DNA of 64,000 nt from Steinernema hermaphroditum (lineage: Eukaryota; Nematoda; Chromadorea; Rhabditida; Steinernematidae). Below the pieces are notes generated by a model. It did no database searches. It was not told the origin of the DNA and was given only the letters and a program-made list of their open reading frames with translations. Positions 57,519 through 64,000 of the stretch are shown piece after piece. Numbering within the stretch: position 1 is the first letter of the stretch; every line of letters begins with the position of its first letter. Where the stretch lies: positions 10,998,769 through 11,062,768 of the forward strand of contig CM059624.1 in NCBI GenBank assembly GCA_030435675.1, given 5' to 3'. The translations under genes and the position numbers were made by a program.

Positions 57519-58759
57519 ATGTCGACGATGTCGGCGGTGCAGCCGTTGCAGCCGTTGTATGATGTCGCCAACGAGAGACGAAACGTCGTCGTAGAACTGG
57601 CACCTTTGCCAAACGGCCTCGACATCAAGCTGTGCGACAATCTCACCGTGCGAAGCATCTCTCACAAGTCCAAGGCGATATTCGCGTTTATCGTCGGCGA
57701 TAAGATCCTCGACATCAACGGCACGGCGCCTATTAACGCACAAGACGCGCTGCAGCTGATCAGAAACGCTGGAGGTGGCAAGGTGACTTGATCTGTCCTT
57801 GGTTTCTCTCACCGAACGTTTTCAGATTCGTTTCACGGTTAGTCGAGTGGCGAATCGGTCGCCCGTCTCTATCGATCGAGTGAAGCAGATTCATCTGAAG
57901 AGACTTGATGGGTACTGCTACTTCGTAGTCACGTTGAAGAAGACCCCGGGTGCGCATCTCAAGCTAGGATTGAAGACATTTCGTGGCAAATGTTATGTCC
58001 AGAGAGTGAGTTTCGTTTTGTTATGTAGACCGTCTCTGAATTCCTGAATCCCTTTAGATCGACAAGAACTCGATCGCCGCAAACTCATACCTGACAGGCG
58101 ACAACATTCTCGACATCAATGGAGAGCGCATCAACGACACGGAAACGTTCAAAAAGCGCCTTGTGGAATGTCTTTCCGTTCGCGGCGTCTTCAGTACTGT
58201 CATCGAACGCCCAGAATCTCTTACTGCGCTACGGACCGTTCATGCCACAATGACTCTTTTCTCGGTACGTTGCGCCTCTCTTCTCTGCTGAAAGTGTTTC
58301 TCAGAGCGACGTTTTCCCTGCGGACGCGAATGCGATCGCTCTGCGCGAAGTGGAGCGTTTCAAGGAGAGCATCGCAAATCCAGGAAAGAAACCGAAGCCA
58401 ATTCTGAAAGGTCGATTCCCATCAGCCGAGAGGACGGTAGCAGGCGACGATGGAGGCATCTCGGTGGAGGCGATGATCGCCGACGATGCTCCGAAGTCGG
58501 TGTTCATAGGCGACGAATTTGACACGAAGCGGAAGAAGAAACGACGTGTCACCATCAATGTAAGCCGAATGCAATACAATGCCTCCTAAAAGCGAGTGTT
58601 TAGAAGAATGCACAAGAAGCAGCTATCGAGTCTGACGTGCAGAATCCGAACATGCTCCAGAAGGCGAAAGGGGTTCTTCAGCAGAGCAGAATAGCAGTAT
58701 CCTATCCAGGAAAACGCACGGGGAATAGCAGCAAGAGTGGCTATGAGTTCTTGATGTAA
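57519..58759 (+). CDS. Two-PDZ-domain protein
   Basis: Five exons (57519-57782, 57826-58005, 58058-58264, 58305-58559, 58604-58759) encode 353 residues. The first PDZ-like unit spans about 20-95 and includes IFAFIVGDKILDINGTAPIN, AQDALQLIRNAGGGKIRFTV. The second spans about 115-195 and includes HLKLGLKTFRGKCYVQRI, NSYLTGDNILDINGERINDT, ETFKKRLVECL. In both, GDKILDINGT and GDNILDINGE are the diagnostic PDZ strand. The C-terminal third is basic and probably disordered (KRKKKRRVTINK), ending GYEFLM. PDZ proteins scaffold membrane or signalling complexes; the partner is unknown. This two-PDZ format is common in nematodes. Confidence 0.82.
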
Positions 58760-58956
58760 GATGCGCCACTGCAGTCATAAAGTGCTTTGCCTTTTGTGAC
58801 CACGGCGCGACAATTGCAATGCACCTCAGAAATCGTCAAACTGAAACTACATTTGCTACAAGATTTACCTAAACATATATACGAACAAAAATATTGGTAA
58901 TAGGTAGATACAATAGGCACATCACTCCCGAACTGGTCATTCACGGGGTTTCAGAG

Positions 58957-61939
58957 TTACGTGCGCGGACGGTCTCGGACAAGCGAATCCTGATTCCATT
59001 TTGACTGCTGCTCGTGTTGAGCCTGGGAAACAGCGTCCGTGATGCTTACAAAGATATTTGACTTCGGTACGCGTTTGTAGAAATCGCTCGTTTCGAAGAG
59101 CTGCCGGAGAGCGACTGAATGACTTGCCATGATACCATGAAGAGAACGTAAAACTAACTTTTGCAGCTGCAGTAGAAAACTCTGAGATTTATTGCGCTGT
59201 ATTCGGCGTGGGCCTGCGAAAGCGCGTCAATTCCCATCAGATCGACGTAGGGGAATGACGAGCAGTCGATGATGATGTGAGTGAGCTGAACCAAGTCAGC
59301 TTCCGCCTGCGGATCATCTGGTTGGCTATGAACCACTTTATCTTTCTCTGAGGGTTCCGCATTCACGTAGCGTCGTCTTACAGTCAACTCTAGAAAAATT
59401 ACATCAGTTCTGTCAGCTTAAGAAGCACTTACGAATCTCAGATTTCTCTTCTTCTCCTGCAAGGAGCGCCTTTCGCTCGCGTCCAGGGCTGCATTTCTGT
59501 TCTTCTCTCTTCTTCGCCCTAGCATTTGATTCTTTCAGCTTCTCAACCACAATTAAAGGATCCAATCCAGTAGCACAGTGAAGCCGGTTGACAAACAGTT
59601 CTGCATTTGCAAAGTAGAGAGGTGCATCGAAGCGAAAAATTTTTATTCCAGGCACTTCTTCGGCTGAGCGATAGTGGGCGAGACCTTTGAAGTCGTTCGT
59701 AGTTGGGATTCTTCCTAGGCACGTTGACTCGGCCCACTGCGAGCGAAAGACGACGGTCAGCAGTGCGAAACTCACTCCGATAATAAGCCCCCAGTTCACA
59801 TTAACCAGGATCACCGAAAGGAACGTAACCTTCCAGATAAGCTGAAAAAAATAGCTTGCAGCGTGAATACAAAATTGTCAACATACAAAATCAACAATCG
59901 ATTGCCTGAAGAGGGTTCTCGCCTGACCAATTTGCTTAAATAGGTCCTTCAGTGCAACAACAACGATGCACGCGAGTACGGGCTTCGGAAGGTAGTAGAA
60001 GAAGCTCGCGGCTCCATACACAACTACAATCAAGACTCCGACACAAACCATAGTTGACAGCTAAACTACTTTTCATAATTTTTGAATGAAAATGGTTTGG
60101 ACCACCTGCGACTTCGTTTCCAACTTAACCTGAGTCATTGTTCGACTCAAAGAAGCACCGCCAGCAAAACACCCGAAGAAAGACGAGGTAAAATTCATCG
60201 TACCAAGCGCGAGCCATTCCTAAATCCGACAGTCAGAATATCAAATTCTCAGCAGTACTTGCCTGATTGGCATCGATTTGATAGTTTAGTTTTTTTGCGA
60301 TTAGCTTCGCGAGGGCGATGTGGATTACGAAACAAACGATGGCTATCGAAATAACGGGAAGGAGCATATCCGACGCGCGACTGATATCCGGTAGAAACGG
60401 CTTAGCCATGCCAGAGCCAACACGACCTACGGTGCTCAATCCCAGGGAATACTTCGATCCATCGGATAGCCAACAAAGCAAAATCGAAAAGACAACCTAA
60501 AGAATATAGGATCAAGTTTTAAACATGCGAACATACCACAAAGAGCTCCATTGGAAACTTGATTTTTGACCACTTCTTGAAGACCGGATCAACGATTTCC
60601 TTCGAAAAGACAAGACAAATAACACATATGACTGAAGCTATTGTCGGTGCTGTTTTGATTGTCTTTATGTTGTTGAAGAAGCACATATAGAACTACAATA
60701 GTTATTCATTCCATCTCTCGCAAAAGAATGAATCGCTTACTTTTATTATGCCTAAAGGATCTGATGTTCTGGGTAGCCCTTCGACGCCCGTCATTGTTTT
60801 CAACTGACTCGTAAGAACATGAAAGGCAGCCCCTGATGTTAATCCCATAACGAGATGGTCCGATAGCCAAACCGCAAGAACACCAGCGTTTAAAATGCCG
60901 AGCAAGATCTGCATAACGGCGTTTAGCTCCGGTAGTGCTATGAGGGTGCTCACTTGAAAAACTCCCACGAGAAGTGTAAGTGTGCTCGCGATCGCTATTG
61001 CATCATCCGGATTGACGTCCACTTGCTTCTCGGAACAACATAGTGCGCTAGTTGCATTGGTATCAACTCCAGAAACAGCCGGATCTGTTAAAGTACTGAA
61101 CTGTTCAACTACGGCTCCAACCATTAGAGCGATGATCGCGAAGGCTCCGGGCGCGACGTGCTTCGAGGTTCCAAGGAAAGAGTAAATCAACGGGCCAACA
61201 ATGCTGGTGTAGAGACCGTGGATTGGAGGGAGTCCGACCAGGAATCCATAAGCCAAACCTTGGGGGATGGACATTATCGATACCATCAAACCTCCGATAA
61301 CGTCGGAGAAAAGGTCCGTTTTCAAACTGTACGACCGAATCCACGAGATGAACGGTATACGGCATTCCAGAAAATGAAAATATTCCAGGCGACGCCATTT
61401 GCGGATCACGGTTAATTTGTAAACGATCAAACGCATGATGGAGAGGTTCACCCGCCGGAAACCATGGATTTTGTCGAACTGTTCCTGAAATCAAAGCGAT
61501 AAGTGAGAAGCGATCCGAGCTTTCCCTACTTGATTGTTGACAGCCTTGTGTTCCGCGCGACAGACCTCCGATACCCTTGCTGCTTTTTCCTGGTGATCGG
61601 TGGATACCGCGGTCATCATTTCCGAGCATACGGGGGTCTTGTCAAGCGAGTGATTGGGCGATGTTCCGAATTGCGTCGTGTCCTCCTTGGTTAATTTGAA
61701 CTCCGCGAGATTTATGATGTTCAGCGGTTTCGCGGTCTTCAACGGTGGAATCCATGATGTTGACTTCACGGTATCTTCCAGCGAAAAATCTAAAGAGCTA
61801 AATGATAAGACGACATCTCGAGAGGATGGAACAGACCTGGCTCGGCTGACGTGCTTTCCGAAGACCGCGCCGTATCCTCTCCGTTACGCTCGGAGATGCG
61901 TTCAACGTTTCCTTTCTTCTTCGCTTGCTTAGCGGCCAT
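58957..61939 (-). CDS. SulP/SLC26-type anion transporter with STAS domain
   Basis: Ten exons (61939-61837, 61789-61530, 61484-60741, 60692-60537, 60496-60263, 60219-60130, 60060-59887, 59841-59433, 59389-59159, 59114-58957) encode 852 residues. The cytosolic N-terminus is about 150 residues. The transporter core includes the family signature LFSDVIGGLMVSIMSIPQGL, AYGFLVGLPPIHGLYTSIVG, SFLGTSKHVAPGAFAIIALM, GLTSGAAFHVLTSQLK and GCFAGGASLSRTMTQ. A STAS domain fills the last 200 residues (KIFRFDAPLYFANAELFVNR, then HIIIDCSSFPYVDLMGIDAL), split by a charged insertion of about 110 residues. The protein exchanges sulfate, chloride, bicarbonate or oxalate across the plasma membrane; the substrate is not readable. 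Intron 5 has a GC donor (60262). The ATG follows a TTGCAG acceptor by one base. Confidence 0.93.
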
Positions 61940-62301
61940 ACTGCAAGCATAAACAGGAGCGACTGACAGGAGACATCCAGTCGGATCACTTTTAAGCGCT
62001 TCGTCGTCTGGATTTTCCGAAAGGTTGTCTGTGAGACAAAGAGACAAGGAGAATTCGAACAGTCGACCTTTCCGGGTTTGCCTGCAGCAGGCAAATGCAG
62101 ACAGACTTTGGTTTCACGATGACAGTGTCTGTAGCTGTCTAGCAGACAGATCCTGCAAACGGTGTCGTTTGCATGGCGTACTGGGTCATTTCGGAGTGTT
62201 TCGCTACTTAGGCGCGTCCGCATTTATTCGGAATTTCTCTCTTTTTTACTTCTATAGGATTTCTGATCTTAACGACAATTTACTTGCAGGTTACATTCAC
62301 G

Positions 62302-63257
62302 ATGGCTGATAGGAAGGCAAGCGTTGCTGAGCAACCGTCGGACCTTGACAAACGGTAATGCGGATAACTTTGAATCTTTTTAGTAACGTGTGTTTCAGCC
62401 TTTCAACCGTAGAGAAAATTTTGGGCGACGTGCTTCGTGTTGCCGATGACAATGAAACACAAATACCTTCCAAAATCAAACAGCTGTTGCAAAAAGCCCA
62501 AAAGATCTGTACGGACTCCGACGGCAGCGAAGAGCTTGCTGATGTTCCTGCGCAGGACCCAACCGTAACTCCCAGTACCCGTGCAACCAAGGCTGCCAAG
62601 AAGAGCGGATCCAGAAAGAAGAAGTCGTCTACTCCTCGCAAGAAGGGTGCCGTGTTCCGTCCGTTCTGTGATAGTCAAGACTCGGTAAGCAGTGATGCGG
62701 AAAAGAGCGACAAGAACGCTCGTCCAGGAAATATCCGAAAAACTGTGAAGACTCGAGGAAAAGTAATTTGCTTGTCTATCATCCTTGGTCATTCAACATT
62801 GCATGTTGCAGCTTCTTCTTGTAAAGATCCCAATTCCCACCGAGCCAGCCGATGTGAACTACATTGGCCGCATTCTTGGTCCTCGTGGTATCTCTGTACG
62901 TGAGTTGGAGAACAGAACCAGCTGCAAGATCGTCATTCAAGGTCGTGGATCCATTCGCGTACGTTGTGCCGTTTGCTCGACTCTTTGATCAGAATTGGAT
63001 TGCAGGATCCCGTCCAAGAAGAAAGACTCCGCGACATGCCTGGATATGAACATCTCAAAGAAGAGCTCCACATTCGGGTCACCGCCATCTCTGAAGGAGA
63101 TGCAGCAGCTGCCCAGGAACGTCTTAACACCGCCAGACAGTTGCTGGAGCGATTGCTCATCGTGAAGAACGACCTCTACAAGCAGCGACAGTTGGTCCAG
63201 TACGCACTCATGAACGGAACCTATCGTCCTAATCATAGCATTCTAAAAGTGAAGTAA
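62302..63257 (+). CDS. STAR/KH-domain RNA-binding protein
   Basis: Exons 62302-62354, 62399-62762, 62812-62958 and 63006-63257 encode 271 residues. The N-terminal 140 residues are low complexity, Ser/Lys-rich (TKAAKKSGSRKKKSSTPRKK), with possible nuclear signals. The KH domain begins LLLVKIPIPTEP, continues NYIGRILGPRGISVRELENR with the GxxG loop GPRG, TSCKIVIQGRGSIRD, and HIRVTAISEGD. The maxi-KH spacing is that of the STAR family (SF1/Quaking/GLD-1/Sam68). Such proteins bind short UA-rich RNA to control splicing, stability or translation. The last 50 residues resemble the QUA2-like helix. The ATG follows a TTGCAG acceptor by 12 bases, possibly a trans-splice site. Confidence 0.9.
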
Positions 63258-63528
63258 CCTTATCAAATTAGGCCCGCCGTTGATATGATCTACTTCTGTA
63301 ACAATTGTTCCTGCACAATTAACATATTATTTTAAGTATTCATGTAACTATGTAATAATAATAGTAACTTTGTTTTAGCCATTGCTGTTGCTTTGAATGA
63401 GTGGGTGTTTTGTTCGTAACAACGGCTGTATAGCAGGCCCTCCCTTGCCGTAGCCACATTCTAACCTTCCACAATCTGTTGGCGAACAACCTCAGGATCC
63501 AATTTAGGCATTTATCTAAGCACGGAAA

Positions 63529-63849
63529 TCAGCTTTCGCCAGCTGCACCAGTTTCCAACTTTTCGCGCCCGACGCTGTCGTCGGACTGTGCGCGGTCAAA
63601 GCAGAGGAGAAGCGCTACGGCGGAGAGGCACAGTAGGAAGCACATGACGGAGAAGAGGACGATGACGACAGTGGCCACCGCTACCTTGTTGTTCTTCCAG
63701 TCCTCGGGTGGTAGAATGCTGGAAGATGACGGGACCGTCACCTGCTGGCACGATTAAAAGAAGCATGACCGACTGAGGCTCACCTGGGCTTGGGAGAGAA
63801 CGCTTTGAACAACGATAGTGAGTAAGATCATTGTCTTCGTAGTCGACAT
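63529..63849 (-). CDS. Small single-pass membrane protein with signal peptide
   Basis: Exons 63849-63784 and 63741-63529 with a 42-base intron, phase 0, encode 92 residues. MSTTKTMILLTIVVQSVLSQ is the signal peptide, then a short Ser/Pro segment. The helix is VAVATVVIVLFSVMCFLLCL with SAVALLLC, and the tail is acidic and short (DRAQSDDSVGREKLETGA). The layout (signal, very short ectod omain, one helix, short charged tail, one small intron) is that of the 1019-1307 and 467-825 genes. No family is recognised. Confidence 0.65.
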
Positions 63850-63879
63850 GGAATCGACCTGTCGCGGGCTCGAATCCTT

Positions 63880-64000
63880 TCAAATGAAGGCCAGGAAGTG
63901 GTTCCGCAGAGACTGGTAGAGAAGTCTGGCGAGGATGACGCAGTAGACGACGAACCACACGAGGAAGAAGACCAAAAAGGCGGCGAAGAACTTCTCCACC
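63880..64000 (-). CDS. 3' end of a membrane protein gene, 5' part beyond the window
   Basis: The minus strand reads VEKFFAAFLVFFLVWFVVYC and then VILARLLYQSLRNHFLAFI and a stop at 63880, with one transmembrane helix. Only about 39 codons are in the window, so the start and family are unknown. It would end 31 bases upstream of the gene at 63849 on the same strand. Confidence 0.5.
   Translation of the reverse strand, partial: VEKFFAAFLVFFLVWFVVYCVILARLLYQSLRNHFLAFI

Overview
The window is nuclear DNA of a nematode. The evidence is protein-coding genes cut by many 40-50 base GT-AG introns, short intergenic gaps, acceptor-like TTTCAG/TTTTAG sites directly upstream of start codons (as expected for spliced-leader trans-splicing), and nematode-typical families: a transthyretin-like secreted protein, a TIL-type inhibitor, and many seven-transmembrane chemoreceptor-like genes. 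The species was not determined. It is not Caenorhabditis elegans, because a clear NELF-B gene is present and C. elegans is known to lack NELF.

Layout. 1-2.1 kb: the 3' end of a diamine/thialysine N-acetyltransferase, two tiny single-pass membrane proteins and a TIL protein. 3.6-25 kb: a low-density accessory region with five minus-strand chemoreceptor-like genes (clade A) separated by transposons and repeats. It holds an intact maT (DD37D) mariner, a decayed mariner, a MITE, and a foldback element inserted inside the first exon of one receptor with a perfect 9-bp target duplication. Three small secreted-protein genes also lie here. 26-28 kb: a complete Ro60/TROVE gene. 29.7-45 kb: six more receptors (clade B), two on the minus strand then four on the plus strand, with a transthyretin-like gene and a rearranged inverted-duplication maT element. 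Clades A and B share one exon plan (intron phases 2,2,0,1,0), so they are one expanded superfamily. 45-64 kb: a dense housekeeping region with lsm-4, RPB11, a partly degenerate duplicate of the 0.2-0.9 kb region, an unknown gene, GID8, NELF-B, ALDH3, two small secreted/membrane genes, a PDZ protein, a SulP/SLC26 anion transporter, a STAR/KH RNA-binding protein and small membrane proteins running off the end.

Functionally the right part carries transcription and RNA genes (RPB11, NELF-B, LSM4, STAR/KH) and ubiquitin-ligase (GID8) and metabolic genes. GID8, NELF-B and ALDH3 lie in the same direction with 137 and 265 base gaps and may form an operon. The left and middle parts are a fast-evolving chemosensory and transposon landscape. 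Exon structures were read by hand from reading frame, splice consensus and family similarity; no search was run.
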